The notes below the pieces were generated by a model. That model was not told the origin of the DNA. It saw only the letters and a program-made list of their open reading frames with translations, and did no database searches. Below, in pieces: positions 57,245 through 64,000 of a stretch of 64,000 bases of DNA. Positions within the stretch are counted from its first letter, which is position 1; the number at the start of each line of letters is the position of its first letter. The translations under genes and the position numbers were made by a program. This stretch comes from Actinacidiphila yanglinensis (lineage in GTDB: Bacteria; Actinomycetota; Actinomycetes; Streptomycetales; Streptomycetaceae). The stretch spans positions 124,001 through 188,000 of the forward strand of contig NZ_FNVU01000001.1 of assembly GCF_900107965.1 (NCBI RefSeq), given 5' to 3'.

Positions 57245-57883
57245 ATGAGCGACGCGAACGGTGAGCAGCAGGCGAAGCCCGTGCGCGTGCTGCTCGCCGA
57301 GGACCAGGGGATGATGCGGGGGGCACTGGCCCTGCTGCTGGACCTGGAGGACGACATCGAGGTCGTCGCGCAGGTCGCGGCGGGCGACCGGATCGTGGCG
57401 GAGGCGCTGGACGCGCGGCCCGACATCGCCCTGCTCGACATCGAGTTGCCCGGGCGCAGCGGGCTGGACGCGGCGGCGGACCTGCGGGAGGAGCTGCCGT
57501 CCTGCAAGGTGCTGATCCTCACGACGTTCGGGCGGCCCGGGTACCTGCGGCGGGCGATGGAGGCGGGCGCGGCGGGGTTTCTCGTGAAGGACGGGCCGGT
57601 CGAGCAACTCGCCGACGCGATACGGCGCGTGCTGAGGGGGGAGCGGGTGATCGATCCCGCGCTGGCCGCTGCCGCGCTCAGTGCGGGGCCGAGTCCCCTC
57701 ACCCCGCGCGAGCAGGACGTCCTCAACGCCGCGGCGGACGGGGCGACCGTCGCGGACATCGCCCGGCGGGTGTTCCTGTCCGAGTCCACCGTCCGGAACT
57801 ACCTCTCCGCGGCGATCGGGAAGACGGGGACGCGGAACCGTATCGAAGCGGTGCGCTGCGCGCGGCAGAACGGGTGGTTGTAG
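57245..57883 (+). CDS. NarL/FixJ-type response regulator
   Basis: A 212-residue regulator. The receiver (about 15-130) has the acidic pocket LLAEDQGMM, phospho-acceptor IALLDIELPG (Asp about 65), LILTTFGRPG and Lys in FLVKDGP. The LuxR-type HTH is LTPREQDVLNAAADGATVADIARRVFLSESTVRNYLSAAIGKTG. The whole resembles DesR-like regulators, which usually pair with a histidine kinase; none is adjacent. Its HTH is similar in layout to that of amfR 5 kb upstream. ATG 57245 follows a -10 box by 6 nt. Confidence 0.93.
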   Translation: MSDANGEQQAKPVRVLLAEDQGMMRGALALLLDLEDDIEVVAQVAAGDRIVAEALDARPDIALLDIELPGRSGLDAAADLREELPSCKVLILTTFGRPGYLRRAMEAGAAGFLVKDGPVEQLADAIRRVLRGERVIDPALAAAALSAGPSPLTPREQDVLNAAADGATVADIARRVFLSESTVRNYLSAAIGKTGTRNRIEAVRCARQNGWL

Positions 57884-57929
57884 CTCCGCTCGGGTGGGCG
57901 GGTCCGTCCGGGGTGCCCCGCGCTGTCGG

Positions 57930-58160
57930 TTCCCGGACCACCTGCTGGTGCAGGGTTGGTGGGTGCCCAACTCCCGTTGCCGGGCTGCCCTTGCGGGCGA
58001 CGGTACCCAACAGGGGCGCGGGGAACTGCGCGGCCGGCCACGATGGTGCAGTCGGGGGTCCGCGGGCCCAGCCCCCGCGGTGGTGGTGCCGGATCACCTG
58101 CCGGTGGCCGGTTGCTCGCGCAGTTCCTCGCGCCCCTTCGGGGCGCCCAGCTTCCGCGAG
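57930..58160. repeat. Cluster of the GCGCAGTTCCCCGC-type intergenic repeats in both orientations
   Basis: The 329-bp gap 57884-58212 has no gene. It carries a partial unit near 57940 (CCGGACCACCTGCTGGTG), an inverted unit at about 58012-58035 (AGGGGCGCGGGGAACTGCGC), and a full forward unit at 58086-58150 (GGATCACCTGCCGGTGG, then GCTCGCGCAGTTCCTCGCGC and CCCTTCGGGGCG). The last hairpin may terminate the response-regulator mRNA and the convergent exporter gene. Confidence 0.7.
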
Positions 58161-58212
58161 GGCGACCTGGCAACGGGTGTTGGGTGCGCCAGACCCTTTG
58201 GCGAGGGCGCCG

Positions 58213-59670
58213 TTACTTCGTGAGGGCGTCCTGGAGAGGGGGAGTGGGGCGCGGGAGGAGGGAGATGAGGCAGGTGCCGACGCAGAGGAAGGCCGCCCCG
58301 GTGAGGAAAGCGAGAGCGTAGCCCGCGGTGAGGGCGTGCGCGGCGTCCGCGCCATGGGCGGCGCGGGAGGAGACCCGGTCGGCCGCGGTCGTCGCGAGAA
58401 TGGTGAGGCCGAGCGCGCCGCCGAGCTGCCGTGAGGTGTTGAGCAGCCCGGACACCACCCCTTGCTCGCTCATCGACACCCCGGACGTCGCCGCCGCGGA
58501 GATCGGCGTCATCAGCAGCCCCGCGCCGAACATGGTGAGGATGCCCGGCCCGAGGATGGTCCCGGCGAAGCCGCCGTGCACGGTCAGCGTGCTCTGCCAG
58601 GCGAGTCCAGCCGTGGCCAGGACCCCGCCGGTGGCGCCGACCAGCCGGGCGTCGAACCTCGCCATCAGCCGCGGCGCCAGCTTGGAGCCGATGATGATGG
58701 ACACGGTGTGCGGCAGGAAGGACACCCCGGCGCGTACCGGGCTGTAGTGCAGCACATTCTGCATGTAGAGGGACAGGAAGTACCACGTCGCGAAGGTCGC
58801 CGCGCCGCACCCGAGCAGCACGGTGTTGGCCGCGGACACCGACCGGACCCGGAACAGCCGCAGCGGCATGAGCGGTGCCGCCGTCCGCGCCTCCACCAGC
58901 GTGAACACCGCGAGCACCACCGCGCCCCCGATCAGCGGCAGCAGCGAGTCCACCGACGTCCAGCCGTGCGTCTCGCTCTGGGCGATGCCGTACGCCAGCC
59001 CGGCCACGCCCACGGTGACCAGGACCGCGCCCGGCACGTCCAGCCGGCGGGCCCGCTCGGCGCGGCCCTCGGTCAGGCACAGTGCCGCGACCACCAGCAC
59101 CAGCGCGCCGACCGGCACGTTGACCAGCAGGACCCAGCGCCAGGACAGGTAGTTGGTGAGCAGCCCGCCGACCAGGCCGCCGGCCGCCCCGCCGCCCGCG
59201 CCGACCGCCGTCCACGTGCCGATCGCCCGGGTCCGTTCCGAGCCCTCGGGGAAGGACGTGGTGAGGATGGACAGCGTGGTCGGGGCGAGCACCGCCGAGC
59301 CGAGGCCCTGCACCGCGCGGGCGGTGATCAGCATCCAGGCGTCCTGGGCGAGCCCGCCGGCCAGGCTCGCCGCCGTGAACAGGCCCAGTCCGACCAGGAA
59401 GGTGCGTTTGCGGCCGAAGAGGTCGGCGGCCCGGCCGCCCAGCAGCAGGAACCCGGCGAACGTCAGGGCGTACGCGTTCACCACCCACTGCTGGCCGCTG
59501 TCGCTGAGGTCCAGTGCCTTGCGCATCGAGGGCAGGGCCACGTTCACCACGGACACGTCGAGCACGACCAGGAACTGGCCCGCGCAGACCGCCGCGAGCA
59601 CCGCCCAGGCGGGAGCTGGGGTACGGCGGGTGCGGGAGGCGGGCGCGCGCCGCCCCAGGAGTTCGCTCAT
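58213..59670 (-). CDS. DHA2-family MFS exporter (EmrB/QacA type)
   Basis: A 485-residue 14-TM drug:H+ antiporter. Motif D1 is DVSVVNVALPSMRKAL, motif A is GGRAADLFGRKRTF, and the motif C region is AVGAGGGAAGGLVGGLLTNYLSWRWVLLVNVPVG. It ends shortly after the last helix, with no extra domain, unlike the MFS protein at 33.3 kb. It probably exports a toxic small molecule. ATG 59670 has GGAGGA upstream. No dedicated regulator is adjacent. Confidence 0.92.
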   Translation of the reverse strand: MSELLGRRAPASRTRRTPAPAWAVLAAVCAGQFLVVLDVSVVNVALPSMRKALDLSDSGQQWVVNAYALTFAGFLLLGGRAADLFGRKRTFLVGLGLFTAASLAGGLAQDAWMLITARAVQGLGSAVLAPTTLSILTTSFPEGSERTRAIGTWTAVGAGGGAAGGLVGGLLTNYLSWRWVLLVNVPVGALVLVVAALCLTEGRAERARRLDVPGAVLVTVGVAGLAYGIAQSETHGWTSVDSLLPLIGGAVVLAVFTLVEARTAAPLMPLRLFRVRSVSAANTVLLGCGAATFATWYFLSLYMQNVLHYSPVRAGVSFLPHTVSIIIGSKLAPRLMARFDARLVGATGGVLATAGLAWQSTLTVHGGFAGTILGPGILTMFGAGLLMTPISAAATSGVSMSEQGVVSGLLNTSRQLGGALGLTILATTAADRVSSRAAHGADAAHALTAGYALAFLTGAAFLCVGTCLISLLPRPTPPLQDALTK

Positions 59671-60380
59671 ACGACCATCCTCCCGGGTCGGCCACGACCG
59701 GTCATCGGGATTTCGACCTACCCGGGACCTACGTCTGCGGTCCGGTTCCTTACCTGTGCGCCGGCGCACGGCGTGGAACCCCGTTCACCACCCGTTTCAC
59801 CGCCCGATTCACGGCCCGTTACGGAAGCCGGTTCCGGAAACGGTGCCGTCCGCGGCGCCGACCGGAGCGGGGAAATCCCGGTCGGGGAAAGTCGCTTGCC
59901 CTTCTCGGCCGTGTTCTCGCATAACCTGATAACGCCTAAACCGGATCGGCCAAGGAACGCGGATCGCTTTATCGTACGTGCCCGACGGGCGGAGCCGCTT
60001 CGCCGGAAACGTCGCCCGAACGAGCGACTTCCGGTCGGGAATGGCAGAGGTCAGGGGCCTGGAGACCATCATGTACGCTGGCCCACGCCGAAGTTCGGAA
60101 GAGCGCGGCGCAGGGTCGACCACTGATCGGCAATACGAGGGATCGGCTGGGAACCCTTATGCGAATACGGGCCTCGACGCGCGTGCTCCGTCCACACTTT
60201 CCTGTACGGGCGGCTGATTTCGCCCGCGAATGCACGGGGGCGGCGCGGGCCGGTCTTTTCCCGCCGGCAACCCGCCCACCGCGCCGGCCGGTCAGCTTTG
60301 AGGCGCCGCGCGGGCCCGCACCGCGCATTCCGCTTCCCGCACTCCTCGCCGTGCCCCCCACCGATCACGAGGACCGTTAG
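59671..60380. promoter_or_regulatory. 710-bp gap upstream of the conservon
   Basis: No convincing gene on either strand. Short frames (for example 59978-60217) lack a ribosome binding site and typical codon use. The most AT-rich point, 59915-59945, holds a possible promoter (TTGCCC near 59896 and TAACCT at 59922-59927, spacing longer than ideal). The region likely carries the conservon promoter and the MFS promoter. Confidence 0.45.
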
Positions 60381-62339
60381 ATGCCAGACCCCTCCCCCGG
60401 ATCCCCCGGATCTCCCGGAAACCGGCCGAACGGCAATCGGCCGACCGGCAGCCGGCTGACCGGCAGACACGCGCTCCCGGCGACCTCCGCCCTCGCCCTC
60501 GGGGCGGTCGTCGCCTGCGGGCTGGCCTGCGCCGGGCTCGCCGTGGGCGCCCCGCAGGAGGCCCGCACGTGGGTGCAGGCCGTCGCGGTGGCCTACGGCG
60601 TGCTGCTCGTCGCGGCCGTCACGTGGGCCGGGACCGAGGCGCGCCGCGGCCGGGCGGCGCTCGCGCGGGCGGCCGCCGCCGACGCCCGGACCGTCGAACT
60701 GCGCCGCAGGGTCGTCCAGTCGGAGGCGTACACCGAGAGCCACCAGCGGCGGATGGCGCAGATGGCCGCCGAGGTGGACGCGGCCGGCGCCGAACTGGCC
60801 GCGGCGCGCGCCGAGTCGGACCGGCTGCGGGAGCGGATGGAGGAACTGGCCACCGACGCGACCCGGTTGGTGGAGCAGGCGATCCCGGAGATGGTCGACC
60901 GGCTCGGCGCGGGGGCGACGGCGGGTACGGCACTGGCCGCCGCGCCCGCGCTCAGCGACGCCCGGCACCGGCGGATCCTGGAGGTCTTCACCGGCGAGCT
61001 GTCCAACGGCGCGCGGCTGCGCGCGGCCACCCTCGCGGCCTGTGCCAACGCCGCGGGCCGCGTCCAGGCGCTGACCACGACGATGATGGCCGACCTGCGC
61101 GAGATGGAGAACCGTTACGACGAGGAGGTTCTCGGCGATCTGCTCCGGCTGGACCACGCCACCGCGCAGACCGGGCGGCTGGCGGACAGCATCGCGGTGC
61201 TCACCGGCGGCCGGTCCGGGCGGCGCTGGACCAAGCCCATCGTGATGGAGAGCATCCTGCGCGGCGCGATCGGCCGGATCAGCGCCTACCAGCGGGTGCG
61301 GCTGCACTCGACGAGCACCGCGGCCGTCGTCGGGCACGCCGCCGAAGGTGTCATGCACGCCCTCGCCGAACTCGTCGACAACGCCACCCGGTTCTCGCCG
61401 CCGACCGAGACGGTGCACCTCTACGTCGAGGAGCTGACCACCGGCGTGGTGATCACCGTCGAGGACGCCGGGCTGGTGATGAGCCCGCCCGCGCTGCGCC
61501 GCGCGCAGCACGCCGTCTCGCACGACCCGCTGCGCCTCGGCACCCTGTCCGGTACCCGGCTCGGTCTCGCGGTCGTCGGCGGTGTCGCCGGGAAGTACGG
61601 CCTGACCGTCAACTTCCGCCCGTCCTCCCGCGGCGGGACCGGAGTGCTGCTGCTCATCCCGCAGCACCTGATCACGCGGCCGCCCGCGCGGGTGCGCGAG
61701 TCCGGCGAGGAGCGGGAGCCCGGGCACCGGCGGGGGCCGGAGCGCGGCGGGTCGCGGGCGGAGGAGCGGGATCCGGCCGCCGAACCCGCCATCGGGCCGC
61801 GGGGGTTGCCGATGCGGCAGGGCGCGCACGCCGCTCGCCCCGCGCGGGCCGTCCCCACACCGTCCGTCTCCGCGCGAGCCGTCCCCGCGCACGCCGCCCC
61901 GGCCGACCTGCGGGCGCCCGAACTCCCCGCCGACCTGCGGGCGCCCGAACTCCCCGCCGACCTGCGGGCGCCCGAACTCCCCGCCGGCCTGCGGGCGCCG
62001 GCCGCGCGGGCATCCGGCGACGCGGTGGCCGGAGGCACATCCCGCCCCGCGGGCACGCCCGTTGACGCATCCGCACCCGAACAGCAGGCGGGGGAGGACG
62101 TGTTCGTGCTGCCCAAGCGGGTGCGCGGCCGCACCCTCGCCGAGGCCGACCACCCGATGCCGTCGCAGGCCGCGGCACCCGCCGCCCGGCCGGCCACCGG
62201 CAACATGGGCGCCCGCTTCGGCGCGTTCGTCGCCGCGGGCAAACGGCAGCGGGAGCAGGCCGGCCGGACCGCGGAGAGCGGACCGGCCGCCGGACCCGTA
62301 CCGCCCGCACCACCGCAGGACGACGCCCCTTCGCCGTAG
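60381..62339 (+). CDS. cvnA: Conservon histidine-kinase-like protein CvnA
   Basis: A 652-residue membrane sensor. Two N-terminal helices (about 30-55 and 66-85) are followed by a coiled coil (90-175) and a helical dimerisation-like region, then an HATPase domain (about 310-430) with N box MHALAELVDNATRFSPPTE and G-box-like TRLGLAVVGGVAGKYG. The C-terminal 210 residues are disordered and Pro/Arg/Ala-rich, including a 9-residue tandem repeat. In conservons CvnA acts as a membrane sensor feeding the CvnB-C-D GTPase module. ATG 60381 has GAGGACC upstream. Confidence 0.92.
   Translation: MPDPSPGSPGSPGNRPNGNRPTGSRLTGRHALPATSALALGAVVACGLACAGLAVGAPQEARTWVQAVAVAYGVLLVAAVTWAGTEARRGRAALARAAAADARTVELRRRVVQSEAYTESHQRRMAQMAAEVDAAGAELAAARAESDRLRERMEELATDATRLVEQAIPEMVDRLGAGATAGTALAAAPALSDARHRRILEVFTGELSNGARLRAATLAACANAAGRVQALTTTMMADLREMENRYDEEVLGDLLRLDHATAQTGRLADSIAVLTGGRSGRRWTKPIVMESILRGAIGRISAYQRVRLHSTSTAAVVGHAAEGVMHALAELVDNATRFSPPTETVHLYVEELTTGVVITVEDAGLVMSPPALRRAQHAVSHDPLRLGTLSGTRLGLAVVGGVAGKYGLTVNFRPSSRGGTGVLLLIPQHLITRPPARVRESGEEREPGHRRGPERGGSRAEERDPAAEPAIGPRGLPMRQGAHAARPARAVPTPSVSARAVPAHAAPADLRAPELPADLRAPELPADLRAPELPAGLRAPAARASGDAVAGGTSRPAGTPVDASAPEQQAGEDVFVLPKRVRGRTLAEADHPMPSQAAAPAARPATGNMGARFGAFVAAGKRQREQAGRTAESGPAAGPVPPAPPQDDAPSP
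61902..62003 (+). repeat. 27-bp tandem repeat in cvnA
   Basis: Three exact 27-bp units (61902-61928, 61929-61955, 61956-61982) and a diverged partial fourth encode repeated ADLRAPELP in the disordered tail of CvnA. The DNA identity of the copies suggests recent slippage. Confidence 0.85.
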
Positions 62340-62396
62340 CGACGTCGCCCGCGCGGCGCCGTATCCGTCAGGACAACAGATTGGAGGAGGGGGCCC

Positions 62397-62846
62397 GTGG
62401 TCCGGAGCAGTGCCGGACGAGCCCCAACCGCGATGCAGACCACCGATCGCAACCTCGACTGGTTGCTGGACAGCCTCCTGGAGCGCACCCCCGGCAGCCG
62501 GTACGCCCTCGTCCTCTCCCGGGACGGCCTCAAGATGAGCCGGTCCTCGGGCCTGTCCGTCGACCAGGCCGACCAGCTGGCCGCCATCGCCTCCGGCATC
62601 CAGAGCCTGTCGCACGGCGCGTCCGTGGAGTTCGGGGACGGCAGCGGCGGGGTGCGGCAGTCGATGACCGAGTTCCACGGCGGACTGCTGGTGATCGTCG
62701 AGGCCGGCGAGGGCGCGCACCTCGCAGTCGTGGCGGCGTCGGAGGCCGACGCCGGGATCATCGGGCACAACACCAGCGAGCTGGTCGAGCAGTTGAGCGA
62801 CTACCTGACCGCGCCGCCGCGAAGGCAGGGTGAGGAGCCCGTATGA
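62397..62846 (+). CDS. cvnB: Conservon roadblock/LC7 protein CvnB
   Basis: A 149-residue protein of the roadblock/LC7 family: LDWLLDSLLERTPGSRYALVLSRDGLKMSRSSGLSVDQADQLAAIASGI. It has the typical alternating helix-strand layout and in conservons acts with CvnD as a GTPase-regulating (MglB-like) partner. GTG 62397 has GGAGGAGGGG upstream; ATG 62433 would give a shorter N-terminus closer to most CvnB proteins. Its stop overlaps the next start (ATGA). Confidence 0.92.
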   Translation: MVRSSAGRAPTAMQTTDRNLDWLLDSLLERTPGSRYALVLSRDGLKMSRSSGLSVDQADQLAAIASGIQSLSHGASVEFGDGSGGVRQSMTEFHGGLLVIVEAGEGAHLAVVAASEADAGIIGHNTSELVEQLSDYLTAPPRRQGEEPV

Positions 62847-63199
62847 CGCCCGGGTCCGTCCAGCACGAGAACCCGGACCGGCTCTACACCGTCACCGGCG
62901 GGCGCAGCCGTGCCGACGACGCCCGCCTGGACCTGGTCGCCCTCATCGTCAGCGAGTCGCAGCCGGTGCCGGGCATGCAGTCCGAGCACGCGGAGATCCT
63001 GCGGATCTGCCGGGCACCGACGGCGGTCGTGGAGATCTCCGCGGACCTGCGGCTGCCGGTGAGCGTGGTGCGCATCCTGCTGGCCGACCTCCTCGACACC
63101 GGCAGCGTCACCGCCCGCCACCCGCGTACCGCGGCGGGCGCCAGGCTGCCCGATCCCGACCTCCTGAAGCAGGTGCTCGTTGGACTCCGGAAACTGTGA
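62843..63199 (+). CDS. cvnC: Conservon DUF742 protein CvnC
   Basis: A 118-residue DUF742 protein with a winged-helix-like core: LYTVTGGRSRADDARLDLVALIVSE, EHAEILRICRAPTAVVEISADLRLPVSVVRILLADLLDTGSV. The RLYTVTGGR start is the family's hallmark. It bridges CvnB and CvnD in the conservon. ATG 62843 overlaps the cvnB stop, and its own 3' end overlaps cvnD by 20 nt. Confidence 0.94.
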   Translation: MTPGSVQHENPDRLYTVTGGRSRADDARLDLVALIVSESQPVPGMQSEHAEILRICRAPTAVVEISADLRLPVSVVRILLADLLDTGSVTARHPRTAAGARLPDPDLLKQVLVGLRKL

Positions 63200-63788
63200 A
63201 CCGCCCGTGCGTGCGCCGCTGGCCGACACCGCGGACGAGGGACTGAAGATCGTGATCGTGGGCGGCTTCGGTGTCGGGAAGACCACCATGGTCCGCTCGG
63301 TCAGCGAGATCCGCCCGCTGAACACCGAGGAGACGATGACCCAGGCCGGCGTGGGCATCGACGAGACGGCGGGGGCCGACGGGAAGGTCACCACCACGGT
63401 CGCCTTCGACTTCGGCCGGATCAGCCTCAACGCGCGGATGGTGCTGTACCTGTTCGGCGCGCCCGGCCAGGAGCGCTTCTGGTTCCTGTGGGACCGGCTC
63501 TTCTCCGGCACGCTGGGCGCCGTGGTGCTCGTCGACCCGCGCCGGGTCGCCGACTCCTGGTACGCCATCGACCGGCTGGAGCACCACGGCCTGCCGTTCG
63601 TCGTGGCCCGCAACAACTTCGGGCCCCCTGTGCACAGCCTCGACCAGATACGGGACGCGCTGACGCTCGACGACGCCGTTCCGCTGATCGACTGCGACGC
63701 GCGCGACCGGGAGTCCGGCAAGACCGTCCTGATCACGCTCGTCGACCACCTCTACGCCCTGTCCCGCGCCCAGGAGATGGCCACGTGA
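63180..63788 (+). CDS. cvnD: Conservon Ras-like GTPase CvnD
   Basis: A 202-residue small GTPase: P-loop GGFGVGKTT (about 29-37), switch II-like LFGAPGQERF (the DxxG region is APGQ), and the base-recognition-like VVARNNFG. The start is taken as TTG 63180, giving the family-like DSGNCEPPVRAPLADTADE lead; GTG 63207 is possible. It acts as molecular switch of the conservon with CvnB and CvnC. Its stop overlaps the P450 start (GTGA). Confidence 0.92.
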   Translation: MDSGNCEPPVRAPLADTADEGLKIVIVGGFGVGKTTMVRSVSEIRPLNTEETMTQAGVGIDETAGADGKVTTTVAFDFGRISLNARMVLYLFGAPGQERFWFLWDRLFSGTLGAVVLVDPRRVADSWYAIDRLEHHGLPFVVARNNFGPPVHSLDQIRDALTLDDAVPLIDCDARDRESGKTVLITLVDHLYALSRAQEMAT

Positions 63789-64000
63789 CCGACCACGCCC
63801 CAGCGGGTCCCCTGCTGTCCGGACCGCCCGCCGCCTGCCCGGCCCGCCCCGGCGCGGTGGCGCTGGCCGGGCTGGAGTTCCAGCACACCCCGGCTCGGCT
63901 CTACCAGGAACTGCGCCGCGCGCACGGGCCGGTGGCGCCCGTGCTGCTCGACGGCGGTGTCCCGGCCTGGCTGGTGCTGGGCTACCGCGAGTTGCACTAC
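63785..64000 (+). CDS. Cytochrome P450 of the conservon, 3' part outside window
   Basis: Only the first 72 residues are visible. They match a P450 N-terminus: GLEFQHTPARLYQELRRAHGPVAPVLLDGGVPAWLVLGYRELHY, with the ELRRAHGPVAPV and WLVLGY segments typical of the class. GTG 63785 overlaps the cvnD stop, so it is part of the conservon, as in cvn clusters that carry a P450 (CvnE/F). The heme-binding cysteine lies beyond the window edge. Confidence 0.85.
   Translation, partial: MTDHAPAGPLLSGPPAACPARPGAVALAGLEFQHTPARLYQELRRAHGPVAPVLLDGGVPAWLVLGYRELHY

Noticed and set aside
59978..60217. Small gene in the gap before the conservon
   Set aside because: No ribosome binding site, mixed codon use and no recognisable features.
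1..64000. CRISPR arrays, insertion sequences and rRNA genes
   Set aside because: No regularly spaced repeats with unique spacers, no transposase and no rRNA genes were found.

Overview
This window is chromosomal DNA from a high-GC actinomycete, almost certainly a Streptomyces or close relative such as Kitasatospora or Streptacidiphilus. The evidence is the strong G/C bias at third codon positions, many GTG starts and start/stop-overlapping operons, and several families typical of sporulating actinomycetes: an EshA-type family 2B encapsulin, an AmfS/SapB class III lanthipeptide cluster, a Cvn conservon, DUF397/DUF5753 regulator pairs and DUF4239 proteins.

Layout. 1-5.4 kb: end of a Ter/StiP-type stress operon (PELOTA-domain protein, HAD phosphatase), a nucleoside-kinase-like protein, an O-methyltransferase, an HD-domain protein, an FmdB zinc ribbon and a coiled-coil protein. 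5.5-9.1 kb: tRNA-Val(TAC) with a terminator, then a minus-strand string of small Cys-containing proteins (one frameshifted), an XRE/TPR regulator, a HAD hydrolase and a small protein. 9.2-15.3 kb: membrane and secreted hypothetical proteins, a flavoprotein, an XRE regulator divergent from a frameshifted SDR pseudogene, and a DUF4239 protein. 15.4-20.3 kb: encapsulin/eshA with an unusual 5' leader, a DedA protein, a FetB-like permease, and a Mn exporter behind a yybP-ykoY riboswitch. 20.4-33 kb: a 1225-residue repeat-like protein, an alpha/beta hydrolase, a large Tat-exported discoidin-domain protein with a LacI-type operator, HIT, nucleotidyltransferase and HAD enzymes, and a peptidoglycan-binding protein.

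33.3-42.7 kb: an MFS exporter with a winged-helix tail, two related hypothetical proteins, and a tightly coupled minus-strand operon. That operon encodes a secreted terpenoid-cyclase-fold protein, a second secreted protein, and EcfT, a fused EcfA-EcfA and an EcfS, which together look like a surface capture plus ECF uptake system. 42.8-43.9 kb: a DUF397 protein and its HTH/DUF5753 partner. 44.3-52.2 kb: amf/ram cluster with a LanKC synthetase, the 40-residue AmfS-like precursor, two ABC exporters and a convergent orphan response regulator. 52.5-56.7 kb: a KstR-like TetR regulator and, across an operator matching the KstR consensus, a glycosyltransferase-methyltransferase-prenyltransferase-fold operon. 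56.7-59.7 kb: lipoprotein, orphan NarL-type regulator, DHA2-family exporter. 60.4 kb to the end: conservon cvnA-B-C-D plus the start of a cytochrome P450, which runs off the window.

Two genome-wide habits show up. A short intergenic repeat with core GCGCAGTTCCCCGCGCCCC recurs at 1.5-1.8, 36.9 and 57.9-58.2 kb. Many genes also look leaderless: a TAGnnT-type -10 box sits about 6 nt before the start codon.
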